From positions 11,263,806-11,327,805 of the forward strand of contig NC_134648.1 in assembly GCF_030463565.1 (NCBI RefSeq): a stretch of DNA of 64,000 bases. Direction: 5' to 3'. Position numbers and translations under genes: made by a program. A model generated the notes under the pieces. The model worked only from the letters and a program-made list of their open reading frames with translations, was not told where the DNA came from and did no database searches. Origin of the DNA: Pelecanus crispus (Eukaryota > Chordata > Aves > Pelecaniformes > Pelecanidae). Positions 49,901 to 62,484 of the stretch are shown piece after piece; position 1 is the first letter of the stretch, and each line of letters opens with the position of its first letter.

Positions 49901-50439
49901 ATAAGTGAAGCAGGATCTTCTTTGTTCATTTTGGTTAATCTTCCAATGTTTTGTTATTCCATTTTCATTGTTAAGGCAACCAATATATCTAAATAAAGTT
50001 TACTATTGTATAATACACCAGATCACACCAAAAGCCTTTTTCAAAGACTAATACATCTGGTTCACCATCCTCTGGAACAGAGGCTATTTCTATTGAATGC
50101 TTTGCTTAGTATAAACAAAGCTAAATACTGAAGATTATTTAATTACCTTACATAACTTATTTCTTTCTCTAGTTTCTATATCACTTTCCTTGTAAATTAA
50201 TGATGTTTGAAATGCCTAGTTCAGCTTCCTTTGTAGAACTAAAACTCCATTATTTTCAATGAACCTCTCATTATATATCTTGAAATACAACAGATTGTCT
50301 TTTTTTTCCCTTGCTTTTTGCATATGAAACTGCTGTGTAACTACCTCAGACTAGAATCCTTTTTTTTAAAAAAAATTGCTCCATGGTGGAAACTGTCATC
50401 AAACTTGTCTGCATGTCTTGCATATTTTTAACTTTGCTT
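43952..50439. other. Intergenic, no gene seen
   Basis: This is A/T-rich unique sequence. A possible very old repeat lies at 45,430-45,720, and a small G/C-richer patch at 48,015-48,130. The tract at 49,380-49,550 has densely packed homeodomain-like ATTA words and looks like a candidate conserved non-coding element. None of the open frames is recognised. Confidence 0.5.
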
Positions 50440-50768
50440 CAAGAAAGATGATCCTGGGAACTACAGGTCAATCAGCCTCACTTTTGTTCCTGCACAATCA
50501 TAGCATGAGCCTTGGAAGCCATTTCTGGGCACATTAGGAGAAAAGTGACAGGGAATACCCATCATGGCATAAGTTTCCCCTTAAAGGTAATTAAACACTG
50601 AAACATGTTGTCCAGAGAGCTTCTGGGATCTTTGTTTTTGCAGATTTTCAAGACCAACTGGATAAAGCCCCGAGCAACCTGGTCTGAATTCATTGTTGAC
50701 CCTGCTTTGAGCAGGCAGTTGGACTACAGGACCTCTGAGAATCTAAATGATTCTGTTAAACAGGAGAT
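50440..50768 (+). mobile_element. CR1 LINE remnant with internal deletion, plus strand
   Basis: The left part gives ctgggaactacaggtcaatc and agcctcacttttgttcc, the CR1 reverse transcriptase segment for GNYRxVSLT. Next comes tggaagccatttctgggcac. The copy then jumps to the CR1 3' region (ttcaagaccaactggataaa; gaccctgctttgagcaggc). About a kilobase of the normal element between these parts is missing. Confidence 0.8.
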
Positions 50769-53700
50769 AATTGAAAGCCTCTTCTTTTAAAAATGTTACA
50801 TGGACAGTAGTGTCTTCTGAACATTGAGAAATTTGAAAAGCCCTTTGTATTGTTTCATGGTCTGTACTCAAAAATAAAAATGCAAGTTATTTCTTTGGAA
50901 ATGCAAAATACTGATGTGATATCATCACCTGGTTAGTCTAATGCTATTTACAATGCAACCACGGAAGCTGAGTGACTTTTTAACACCTGTGTTTCACCAT
51001 CACAGAAGGACTAGGATGTAAGTAAATGCCTGTAACAAAGTATTTATCATACTTGTGCAGTGAGATAATAGAGAGAAGTGTTTTATTACATGGAGGTGGG
51101 ATTGGCACCAGCAATAACAGCTGTCAGTGTGAGGCTCCCCAGAAATCCAAATAATGACAATCATTCCATTCAGTGTTCATATTTTTGCAAAGAGCTTTTA
51201 CTTCATGCTTCAAAAGAACAGAGCTATAAATTAGGCAGAACAATATGTATTCCTATTTCTTCAGAAATATGGTAGGTAGCGTGCCATATGACTGATTATA
51301 AATTAGGAATAAAAACCCAGGAGAGAACCACAACAGAGATGGATAAAATAGTGAAGGATGGAAAGAAAATAAGTATGTCTGGAGAGCACAAAACATGAGA
51401 CACATGTACAGTGAAAATCTCATAACGCCCAAGAAGCTTAAAAAAAACCAGTCTGCAGATTTTGTATAATTCTTCTGTGAAGATCAATACAGGAAGAACA
51501 GATGAGATTGCAACCCTAGTAGAGTGGGAAATATGTGCCTCTTGCAGGTGCTAGATCACTTGTGGCAAAGAGCTAGTAAACATTACATAATAGAGCAGTA
51601 ATAGACTCACAGCCCTGTGGTCTGCACTGCGGCCTGGAATGCAGGACTTCACATACCAAACAAGTTCAGCTTTTGGTCTCTGCAACCATAATGTTGCACA
51701 GTGTGGACCACTTTTATGGGAAAGTATCCCCGCTTACATGCAGTGATGCCGGGGCGTTTTGGTGACATTTCCTATCATTCTAGATAGATTTCAGCTTTCA
51801 GATTTGTGGACATAGCTTTTCCTATTTCTGTTTGCTCATCTGTAAAATGCGTAAAGTAAATCTTCCCTCAAAGATGGTATGAGAATTACCACGAGCAAGA
51901 GACCTGTTCAGGCATTAGTGGTAACACAGCTGTAGACCACTCTTTCCAGGAAGGATACTATTCCTCTAAGTATATCCTTAATGTGATGAGGTCATATTTG
52001 AGCATGTGTGTCTTCAGATCTGCCCATTCCAATGCAATGTCTTCTCTTTACATTATTAGGCTGCTAGGCCACTGTAGCAGTGACACGCGATTGGTCAGCT
52101 TGAGAAGGCAGTAACTGGACATAAAATTGCATGCATTAAGGACTCCTGTGGTATTCTGTTTGCAAATACTTCCAATACACAACTTCACTGTAAAAGGCCC
52201 TTAGAGTTTTGGAGAGTTAGCATCTGATCCAAGAATAGCATTTCCACTTAAAATACACTGTGTCCAGATTTGTGTGCAGTTGCTCCTTTAAGGACAGATT
52301 TCAGAACTCCAGAATGAGATCTTTCCTTTAGTATATGGTGATTCTTAAATACTACTGTTTTCCAGGGGAAGAAACACTTCTCTGGCTTCTGTTGCTACCT
52401 TAAGTTCAAGGACAGTCTTGCAAATGTGCATAATTCAGTTTGAATATTTGCTTGCCTTCATATAATTCAGCCATGTACATCCAGCCTCGTGTATCAAAAA
52501 TATGCCTTTTTCACCCTACCTAATTTAACTTTAGAATCAGTGTTATAGTCTGACATTTCAGATCTTCTCTTCTTTTTAAATGCACTTTAACAAATATCTG
52601 CAGCCAAAGTCCAAAACCTCAGATGCTGAAAATCAGCATTGCTCCTTTGAGTTAGTACGACTATGCCAACTGAACAACTGCTCCAGTGAGTACTGAGTGT
52701 AAGCTAGAGGGATGCACTGATTTTACAGTGGTGCACAAAGAACCCAATTTGCAGAGTGAATGAGTATGTTTAGAGAACAGAGTTATGTAATTCATCTATT
52801 TTGGGGATTAGCCATCCCTGAAGTTCTGAAAAAGGTAACTAGGTTGGGCTATTTATAGAGTCTGTTCCTATAGTTACAGCACAGATGCTAGCATGGAACA
52901 AAAACAAACTGTTAGCTCAAGCCATCTCCTCTGTGCACCTTGGTGAATTTATACTCTCACAAACGTTTATAGATCTCTCAGATGCAAAGAGATTTGGGAG
53001 TCTAGGATGCTACTACTGCCTCAGAATCTGCACATTAGTATGCCCTATTTCCTATTAGCTTCTGACCATGCCTTTGTTTTTCAGGTCATATGTACTACAG
53101 AGATATGCAGAGACTCCTTTTAAAGGAGTTTCCCAGTGTATGAGAGAGGAGAAGGGGCACTAATCTTGGGAAAATTAATGCAGTAATTGCCTAAATTATT
53201 CTGATCCTTCATTTCACAAGGCTGCTAGGGATGATGGTTCAGAATCCTTTACATGATTCTCTGCTTTCTAAGATGCATTTGTAGGAGCACTGTAAAACTA
53301 TGAAACCCATTGTTACTGCTACAGAATGATAACTGTGCATAAGAATTAATGAAAAAATACAGTCCATACTCAAAGAGTTCACAATCTTGAGGTCATGCAG
53401 AATTGTACAACTTACAGGAAGGGAAGGAATAGTTTGTAGTAGGATAGTGTAGGTTTGGGCTGCTCCTTATATATTCTGCTTTTTTATATATAAATATTTG
53501 TTTTGATAGAGTCTTTGTTATCTTTTCTTAAATATTGAAAAACAGCCAATTGCTTTGGTAGTGGGTAGTAAGAAGAGGGCAAAGGAGACATGAAGAGGGA
53601 AGTTATCTGGCTAACAGAGAAAAGCCTGTTCCTAACATAGGGGTTACGACAGAAAAAATCAAGTTAGGGACAGGATTCTATAGGGATGACCATTTTAATA

Positions 53701-56700
53701 AGGACTATGAAGCATGGAAAATGAAGTAACTTGCTTAGGCAGAATTGGTTAATTCTTACCTTCACTAGTCTATCCTATGAGATAGGGAGATCACAATGTA
53801 AAACAAAGGGTAGCAAAAAATGAGGGTAGAAGTATAGGGTTAGGTCCTTCACTACTCAGCATTCTATATTGTCATTCATGCACAGTGCAAGCTAAGCAAA
53901 TTTTGATTTGTTTGTATCCTAGTCCAAACTGCATAGATTAAAATGACATTGTGCAGTGCACAAAAGTGGGGATCTAGGCCTTTTACAAAAAGCCTAGAAA
54001 ATTAAGATGAAGAGTCTGAATTTCATATGTAAGAAGAGGCACAGCCTAGGAATAGATTTCAGCAGAGGCTAAGCAGAGAACTAAACAGTTTAACAAGAAA
54101 AAATTTAAATTGAGATAGCTTTGTGAGAGGGGAGAAATATGCATGTCAGCAAGGAAGAGCTAAGAGAGACATACTGACTAGTATAATCTATCTAATTCAC
54201 TGAAACTGCCATTACAGTTAATAATAACAATGCTATTGAAGATCATAGTAGAAAAGACCAGGGTGATGATCTGCAGAGCCAAACTCCAATTTTTTCTTCT
54301 TTTGAATCTCACTGGTTCAACATAGAGACAGAAACATAGAGAAACAAAGAAACAAAAGTAAATAACTGTTAAGCACTGAGACCCATACATCTTACCATAA
54401 AGTGCATTTTCTTGTAGACTACATTGTGAAATCCAACCAGAGAAAAGAATAAAGTAAAAAGCAGAACAGGAAGCAACTGATGCTCAAAACATATATAAGG
54501 TGCTAGATTTTTTGATGAACTAGGTTATGAGAATTACTATAAGAATTTCATGTTAGTACTGGTATTTCAGGAATGTCTAAGAAAAAGAATTAGTTTTGAG
54601 AATTGCTGGTCAACATGGTAGGATTTAAAATATACAAATAATGCAAATAAAATGCATGTGTTTAAAATGTCTTTTGAGTTCTGTAAAATAAAATTATTAA
54701 TTCAAGAATTTGATTTTGACAACTATTAATGATCTGCTAATAATTTAGTGAAAAGGATGGCTTAAATAAAGCAGGGAAAATATAGAAAAAGTATTATCCT
54801 TTTAGAAAATAGTATAAATATTTGTACAAATATATTAAGAGAATATCTTGAAGAAACTTCAGGTCAAAATATTTAACTACTGAGTTAATCTTCAATAAGT
54901 CTTGTACCTAAAAGTTTTCATTTGAAGGACTTTATTTCTGGGACAAGGTCTTTAATATATAACTTAAAACATTTTATTTGCTGTTATTAATATCTCAAAT
55001 AATGAAAAGCTTCATATAAAATACAACACATTTTTTTGTCCTTAGTAACACCATTATTAGAGGGTCTGCATCTTCTTGCATGTTTGCATAGCACCTAGCA
55101 CAATATTTTCTTTCAAAACCCAAACCAAACAATGATTTTTGCCAGTTCCCTATGTTTTCAAGTTTTTCAGCTGACTATGGACTAAGATTTTTTCAGGACA
55201 TTCACTGGATTGAAGGAAAGGTCTGAAATGTCATCATTCATTTGTAAATTGTACTCATTATTCCCATGAGATTTCATCAAGCTCCAGATTGCTTACTTGG
55301 ATGCTATCTGCTCATCTGCAGTGACTGCAAAAAATATGGGAATATGAACTTGAAATGTCTTTTCAGTAGAAAGGATAGAAAAATATGTGGCTACCTGCAT
55401 GAAACACGTAGACCTTCAGTGTTCCATCCTGTATCATCCTAAGTCTTCATGGTTATTTTATGCAGAGCTAGCACATTCATTCTTATGACAGTTTTGTTAG
55501 GTCAAACCTGATACTTGTAGATATCTGCTGCTCCCTACCTCCGACTTTCAGGATCAAGCAGACACTAATGTTTAATTACTCAAACCTTTTTTAGTAGGTG
55601 TCAATTGCTTTTAAAATTATGATTTTATAGAATGTGCACATATGTGCCTGTGTGTGCAGATGTATGATGAAGAGAGGGTTCCTGAATCCTGAAGTCTTGA
55701 GTGAGGTGCCTCAGACTGGAAAAGGGGGTGGGGTCGATTTTAGTCTCACCCCTGTTTCAATGTTGGATACATTTCCCTCTGAGATTACTTGACTCTCAGA
55801 ACTGGTCTCCTTGTGTGGCTTGTCAGGGATGCCAGGTAGATTTCAAAGATGACAGAAAAGAACATGAGCCCTCATTAGAGCTCCAACTACATTGCATGTC
55901 ATTAAAAGGGAACTCAAGCCTGAACAAAGTATTTAGAAACAGTAATAGACCAATAAACACTCTGGCCTATATATGAGTATATATATGTGCACACATCCAT
56001 ATGCATAATTCAATTTGGTATTGATCCCAAAAATCCAATGATCCAACAGCAGTTTTGAGCACTGTACCAGCTTCCTATCTACTGAAAAAGGCCATAAAGT
56101 ACTGTATTGTTCATTATAGCAATGAGTTCAGCAAAGCATTGACAGCATGGCGTTTCAGTGTCATGAGGGCTAATGTCCCACTAAGTAATTATTGACTGGA
56201 AAATAACTTACCAAAACTTTTAAATCTGAAGTAAAACTTATACTTTCACACACAGTTCTATAAATACTTACATATTTAGTTTACAAGTCACTAACGGTGC
56301 TTTAAAAATGTGCCAATATGTATGTGTTGAAACTAGCCACGGCTTTTCTTATTGTTCATGATGCACAATAGCATTTCTGTTACTGACCACTGAAATATGT
56401 CTCTGTAGAGACTAAGAGGTACCTCATCTTCATGACTTTCCTTAACAGCCATTTTAGCATTCCTCCAGGCTGCTCTGGGCTGTTTCATCAAGCTTCAGAT
56501 TCTTCTCATGAGAGAGAGATGAGGTAAGCAGGGCTCTCCATTTAAGCTTCAAAACAGCCATGTAATGCTATGTGAAATTCTATGCAGCCATGGTATAGGG
56601 TGGCATGCAGAGAGCAAACACTCATACATTCATGATCATATCATCAAAGCCTGGCATGTCCATGATAGGTCAATAGAGAAATTCCATGATAAACTGGATA

Positions 56701-58819
56701 GCTCTGTTAGATAACACGGCTAAGCTACATTAAGAGCAAAAGGGGGTGTCCATTCAGACACTGTATATGTTTCACTTAATCAATGAAAACTCTAGAAATC
56801 ATCTGGATCACAACTATCATTACAGTGTCCAGTTTATCTCCCTAGGTAAGCAAGTGTACTTAAAGTCAGGTGACTGGGACTAGAATCTACCAGATTCTGT
56901 TTTCTCTCTGATCTTTTTCTCAGCAATATTTGCATTTAATCTGTCTTTGCCTAAATGTCCATAACCTAGAAACAAACATCATCGGTATACATTTCCCTCA
57001 GAAAGAAATCAGGGAGATTCAGGAACATTGTGATTCTCAGATGAAAGATTTTATGTAACTGGAGAAAAATATACTGGCAAGCAATTATTTCCAAATTCAC
57101 ATTGGCCAGTAGCTGCTAAAAACACATTGTATGAAGCAGATTGGACACAAACTTAAACTGTGATAGGCCATCTTTTAATTTTCACATAAGTCTGTGCTGT
57201 TTTTTATCTAATTGGAAACAGGCATGTGGTCGAAGCTTCATCTATCTGCAAGAACCCAAAAAACACCTGAAGATACCCAACATTGCTTACATAAATTACT
57301 AAACATGCTACTGTGGTATTTGAAAAGCCACAAATCTTGTCAATCAAATGAAGTTCTAAAGAGTTTACTGAGTGTCACTTTGGCTCTTCATTGTGTCAAG
57401 GCAGAAACATTCCTTGGACACATTTAGAAAGGTTGCCTCACCAATCATCCAGTGGGTCACCAATTACTTTGTTCCCTTGCTTAATGATCTACTAATATTC
57501 TCTAGCCATAGTTGCAGTTAGAAAGCATTTTATCTGAAACTACTCACTGGAACAAGCAAAGTAGAAAAAGCCTGCTTTTGTAAATAGCGCAAAAATAATC
57601 TGACTGCAGTATTTAAGCCTTAAATCTAGAGGATGAAGAATTCTGTGGGAATATTAATACACCAGATTACATAATTGATTTGTGAAAATATGCTTTAGTG
57701 ACTTAAAAGTATAATTCTAGAAAGCTTTGTGTCCTTTAACCATATTCCAGTAATGTACCTCAGGATGTGTTTAATTTCAAGATGCAGTATAATATTTTTC
57801 CCTGACAAAATGAATAGAATATATGAAGTAGATTATAAAGAATTCAGAATTTTTAGAATATGGCCATTGTTCACCTACCTGGCTGTAAAATCTGTCTAAT
57901 TGCTTTCCACTTGTTTTCAACCCTGGAGTCTGATTACATTCAATGGCACAAATTCAATGTAAGCGGCACACCACCTGCAAACAAAGCAACGCAGAGATTT
58001 TTTCATGCACAGTTGATTCAAGTATCTGTACAATCTATAAGGGAAGGTCAGGGAAGGGTAGTTCTCTGACTGATCAAGAAAAAGTCTTGTCAGAGGAGAA
58101 GGCTGTGGTCATCTCTTCCCTCCCACACTGTGATTCTAGCATCTTCAGTTCTTCAGCCCTCTCCCTCATCTTCACAAGCTTGTTTGGTGTCTATAATGTC
58201 TTATGGCATAGAGAAGTCATTAATGTAATAAACTCTGGAGTATATTGCTGTATTGTCTCATTTCCAGTATAACAGCATACGGTTTTAGATGATGATACAA
58301 GAGAACACTCAGTTCAAGCTCAGATCTAGCCTGAGACAGTTTGCTGGAGTACGTGAAGAAATAATCACAAATTTGAATTACAATCTTCTAGGCATTATTG
58401 TATTTCAGCCTAAGCCGCATAAAAAGTTACCCGCTCTCCTTCTTCCAAAGGAAAAGAAATTTCAGTATCGATAATGCAATATATACACCAATAGTTTGCA
58501 ATCAATTTCTGAATCAGTTGCTTTTGTCTGGTAGATATTGGAAACTTTTAATGGTTTATAGTTTCTGGACTGCTCTATTCAGTTGTACCCACTGTTTCAT
58601 GCATTGGCTCATTCATAGCCTGCTGTTTTCAGAATATGGACACTCAGAATCCACTGTGCTTTCCCTCCTCATTCCAAGAGAAGCAAAAATTGTCTCCTGT
58701 AGGGCATTCCTCATTTGTAGACACTAGAAATGTACCCTCACTAGTAGAAGGTAATTTCCTTAGAAACTTGGGCTTTTTTTCACCCACATTTTGCCATTGT
58801 ATTTACATATACAGTCTTA
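50769..58819. other. Intergenic, no gene seen
   Basis: This is very A/T-rich sequence, especially 54,500-55,050. It contains a MIR-like remnant at 51,825-51,920 and purine/pyrimidine alternating tracts near 55,970-55,990. Open frames (for example 57,212-57,427 and 57,860-58,474) are short and unrecognised. The rightmost few hundred bases may contain the degraded 3' end of the gypsy-type element. Confidence 0.5.
51825..51920 (+). repeat. MIR-like SINE remnant
   Basis: tttgctcatctgtaaaatgc and a following ggtatgagaattacc match the sense-strand MIR 3' region (its ctcatctgtaaaatgg block). The copy is short and diverged. Confidence 0.55.
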
Positions 58820-60720
58820 TACCTACAAAGGATCATGAAATGCCTTTTCATCGAGGAGATAACATTTTATTTTTTCTTTCTGTCCTAAGAGTTTATAAAC
58901 CTCTTTTTCACCATAGTGTCTATAAATTTGGGTAGTCTTAAGCCTCCTACTGAACAGCATTTCAGCAGGTGTTAGCACTGGTTTCCTGGGTCCAGCTCTT
59001 CCATTAAGTAGTACCCACAAGAGATCTGAATTTTTTAAAGGGATGCTTAAGAAAGGGAAAGATTTGAATCTGAACATGAATTTTCATCTTTCTGAAACAT
59101 TAAAAGAGCTCAATACCATTTTCAGCTCATCATTACACAGTGGATACGCTATGTCCAAACAAAAATGTACACAATTACAGTATTTTGTAAAAGAACTACA
59201 TTCATTTGGTCCATTATCTGTCATTCCCACATTTGATATGCCAAGTTTAGCAAATATAGATGACATGGGATAAGTTATTAGCAGCTATATTTTTAAACAA
59301 CATCATTTCTGGATATCAGGGTTAATAATCCAAATTAAGTAATTTTTTTTTTTTTCTGCATATACAGATAAAGCTATGCCAATTTTGAGCTGTAATTTAA
59401 AGTTTCTTTAATTACCATCACAGTCTCTATTTGTTTACAAATAGTGGGGTATATGTTTCTTTTTAAAATTATTTTTATTATTTTTGTATCTTCACTCATC
59501 TGAGGCAAACAGTGCAATTCTAATTTGTCTTGTGTATTTTTTCACATGTGAATATTTTTAAAGCATCAAGTTTAGCCATCTTTGAGATTTTAGGTACAAC
59601 CTATTTAGTACCTTTGAATAAAAATGACAATGAATAGGAAATCCTATTTCAGAGTTGTTTTAAAGACTAGGTATGCAGCAAATAATCCAGCTAAAATTAC
59701 ATCTTGTTTAAAGGCATCTGCACTAACATGCTACAAGTTGTCTGAAGTGAATTAAGTATTTTCAGTTACAACGTCATACTCTGGTGTTTTCTCTGTCCCA
59801 GTTTTATTCACAGCTCCAGCCTGGGGTCTCTTCCAGATTTACATGTGTGTTGTAAGGGATGCAACTGCAACTAAAAGAATAATGTTGGCAACTCAAATCT
59901 GCTAACACTGATTTTGCAATTGTTACTAATGGCTTATTGCCAATTTTTGCTATCAGTTGCTGCTAGTTTATATGAAACATTACTTTTTTGTATACAGACA
60001 CTAGATTTTCTAATGCTTGTCCTTTAGTTAAGGCTTTGCTGTCATATGCTAGAGGTTCCCTCTGAATGCCAGGCCTCTGTAAAAATACTGCCTTGAGGCT
60101 TTGCGTTAAAGGTTTTTCATATGTTTGTTATGGTAAAATCTAAAAAAATGGAGCCTTTCATTATCAACTGTGTAGAGATTTTTAAAATCCTTTCCTGGCA
60201 TGCCATGTCCATTGTACATTTTTAGTTACTAAAGCCTTCAGGTTAGTATTCCTAGTGGCCACATCAGATACAAATCTAACAAAACATATCTTCCACATAA
60301 ACCTCTGTATGCTTTCTTTTTGTGTAGGTGGAAGGATATTGACAACTGAAAGTATAATATTGGAAGCCATCTCTACCCTGTTCTCTTGAACTTGTTTAAG
60401 TGGATTATTTCTTTGCTTCTCAGTTTACTATTTACTGAGGGAACCATGAGATCTCTTTAGAGCTTTTTGGAGTTTCTGGTTCTTCCCTTCCTTTCCCCAT
60501 GAGAATACCATCTATGTAAATCAATATTGCAAAATAACTTTTTTACCTGTTTGTGAAATACAACAGGTATATAGTGTAACCGAAAAAGCATTCATGGTAA
60601 AAGCAGTAATAGCTTCCAAATGGTGTGTTAAAATATGCAGATGTAATTTTTTTTTTTTTCTGGAGAAATATGCTGGAACTCAAAAGAAGCATCTAATGTA
60701 GGAAAAATAACTTGCAGCCA
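58820..60720 (-). pseudogene. Ty3/gypsy-type retrotransposon pol fossil
   Basis: Minus-strand frames give a collinear but shattered gypsy-type pol. In order there is LDAS (from 60,696) with FNTPFG (60,632-60,615) from the reverse transcriptase fingers and palm. The polymerase box follows as YIDG (about 60,510), with the second catalytic Asp lost. Next are NILPPTQKESIQRF and VQWTWHARKGF (60,370-60,182) from the thumb and connection, then LAYDSKALTKGQ (60,052-60,017) from RNase H. IFAKLGI with TDNGP (59,218-59,207) comes from the integrase core, and LTPAEMLFSRRLKT (about 58,975-58,930) from the integrase tail. Stops and frameshifts separate every block, so nothing can be made. RT, RNase H, integrase order and motif wording fit Ty3/gypsy (Metaviridae) rather than the vertebrate ERVs common in birds. 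No LTRs or gag could be found. Confidence 0.85.
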
Positions 60721-61378
60721 AAAATAATCTTTCTTCATACATATGGGAAAGTACTGCTGATTTACACATTTCACTTCTTAGACTGTAGGCAGAGAGTTCT
60801 ATATTTCTTTTCCAAAATGTATAAAGTAATAATTTATATCACAGCCTCTTCAAATGCCTCCATTTTATCTAGTGCATTTGAGAGATTCAGGGATATTCAC
60901 AGGTATAGGTATAACAAAACAGTGAGGGTCTAACACTGTATTTTAATAACGTCTCAGTACCACCAGCTTCTTATTAAAAACATGATCCTCTATCATCTTG
61001 GGGCTTCTGCTCCTCTCCAGTATATTCTTTCACAAAGAAACCTAGTATCTGATCTGAAGTGACTATTCTTATTTCCCACAAGTATTATAGACGTTAGTTT
61101 TTCAATATTTTGTTTTAATCTTGCATTTGTAGATCATTAACCTCCCTGCCTAATTTAAGTTTTACCTGCCTGCATTTAGCAACACAAAGTTTTCTTTGCA
61201 AATCCTTCCAACAGCTTCAGAGATCATGTTATCTTGGGCACAAATCTATGAGCAATAAGGAATCTGAATTTAAAAGTCAAACTTCTTCACAGCTACCCAG
61301 GATACTTTCTTTTTGCTGAGACCTTTCTTTTCCCTGTAAATGCCAAATTAACAAAAGCATCTGAGGGTGGGTACATGA
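60721..61378. other. Gap between the gypsy fossil and the PTH promoter
   Basis: This A/T-rich distal PTH upstream sequence may include the degraded first part of the gypsy reverse transcriptase (up to about 60,960), but I could not read it. No other feature is supported. Confidence 0.5.
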
Positions 61379-61393
61379 GGGTCAGGAGGGTGT
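61379..61393 (+). promoter_or_regulatory. PTH: Vitamin D response element (DR3) of PTH
   Basis: GGGTCA-gga-GGGTGT is an imperfect direct repeat with a three-base spacer. From memory it is identical to the negative vitamin D response element described for the chicken PTH promoter, through which the vitamin D receptor represses transcription. It lies about 100 bp upstream of the predicted start of transcription, next to the CRE-like site. Confidence 0.85.
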
Positions 61394-61403
61394 GTGTTGA
61401 GAG

Positions 61404-61411
61404 TGACATCA
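61404..61411 (+). promoter_or_regulatory. PTH: CRE-like element TGACATCA
   Basis: TGACATCA is a one-base variant of the cAMP response element. A TGACATCA-type site is also present in the same place in mammalian PTH promoters, just before the first TATA-like box, so conservation supports function. Confidence 0.65.
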
Positions 61412-61418
61412 ACTGAGA

Positions 61419-61472
61419 CAATAAAAGGGCTTCTAAGTTACTTAGAAGCTCTATTTTAAAGTTACATTTAAG
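61419..61472 (+). promoter_or_regulatory. PTH: PTH core promoter with two TATA-like boxes
   Basis: An upstream acaataaaagggc (61,419-61,430) and a downstream ctattttaaag (61,451-61,461) line up with the twin TATA sequences of mammalian PTH. The following atttaaggggtc block is strongly conserved. Start of transcription is expected near the ccaattcag at 61,475-61,492. Confidence 0.7.
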
Positions 61473-61484
61473 GGGTCCACTAAA

Positions 61485-61574
61485 CCAATTCAGTAGTCTT
61501 TAAATATACTTGACATCAAGAGACAGTCATCTGCCGACATACCCAAACCAGAAACCTGTTTAAGATACTATCTG
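61485..61574 (+). other. PTH: PTH exon 1 (5' untranslated)
   Basis: The sequence agtctttaaatatacttgac followed by gacatacccaaaccagaa and aagatactatctg aligns by eye with the mammalian PTH leader exon. It ends at a perfect donor (gtaagt, 61,575-61,580). The left end is inferred from the promoter and is uncertain by about 15 bases. There is no ATG, as expected for a PTH leader. Confidence 0.75.
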
Positions 61575-62381
61575 GTAAGTATACTCTATTTTATTTCCAA
61601 GTTCTCTAGAAGACTTACTTAGAAAATTTTATCATTGATTATTTATTCATTTTTACGTTAGCTTCTTTTCAGATTATCTTAAAAAGAAAGTGAATATTAG
61701 TAAAATCAAAGTGTTTTTATTATCTGAACCAAATTTGTGAAATGGAAAAATCTGAGACAGTGAGTTAGAATATCTTGAAGTGAATCCAACTCCTGAATTT
61801 ATAATATTGGGTTAGATGGACTGCTAGGACCACATTCACACTGTCATGTAAGATACCATGTAATAAATGCTTTTCTGACCTAGAGTAAACCTGCAGAAAA
61901 TATTGCAAAAATGACATTGTAGAGTTTTCTATTTCTTAAGTTTCAGTTACTCTGTATCAAATTTCTTAAGCTGTAACGAAAAGATGCCTTTTCTGGCTGC
62001 CTATACTGAAAATCCAAACTGGAAACTGATATTTGGAGTGTGTCATTTCTGCCTGTTGTGGCATCATCAGTAATAAATATTTTTCAAATACATCCCAAGT
62101 GGCAGCTTTGCTGCCGATGTACAAAGCAGAGTGGAATTCATACTGGCAATGCAGGATTATCACTGAAAAAAATGAGGGGCTCAATTCTGATTTCTTTTAG
62201 GTAATTAAATGGGGAACTCAGTAGAGTTATGCCTCTATGGAAAATTGTCAAGAAAAGTGTCAGCCTCTTCATTCTAAAGCATATGCAAAAGAAATAGATA
62301 AAAGAACAAAACTTTTCACTTGCATAGCTATACACAAGTATTTCAACATACTTGGAGCATATAAAGTATGAGTGATTTTTA

Positions 62382-62416
62382 AATAATAATAATAGTAGTA
62401 GTAGTAGTAGTAGTAT
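62382..62416 (+). repeat. Trinucleotide microsatellite (AAT)n then (TAG)n
   Basis: About four AAT units pass directly into about eight TAG units, a compound array in PTH intron 1. Confidence 0.95.
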
Positions 62417-62466
62417 TGGAAGAACATGGTGCTTTTCACCCAGTTATCCAAGAGATGAGTACCTAT

Positions 62467-62484
62467 ATGATGATGATGATGATG
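62467..62484 (+). repeat. Trinucleotide microsatellite (ATG)n
   Basis: Six uninterrupted ATG units lie 50 bp after the preceding array, also in PTH intron 1. Confidence 0.95.
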
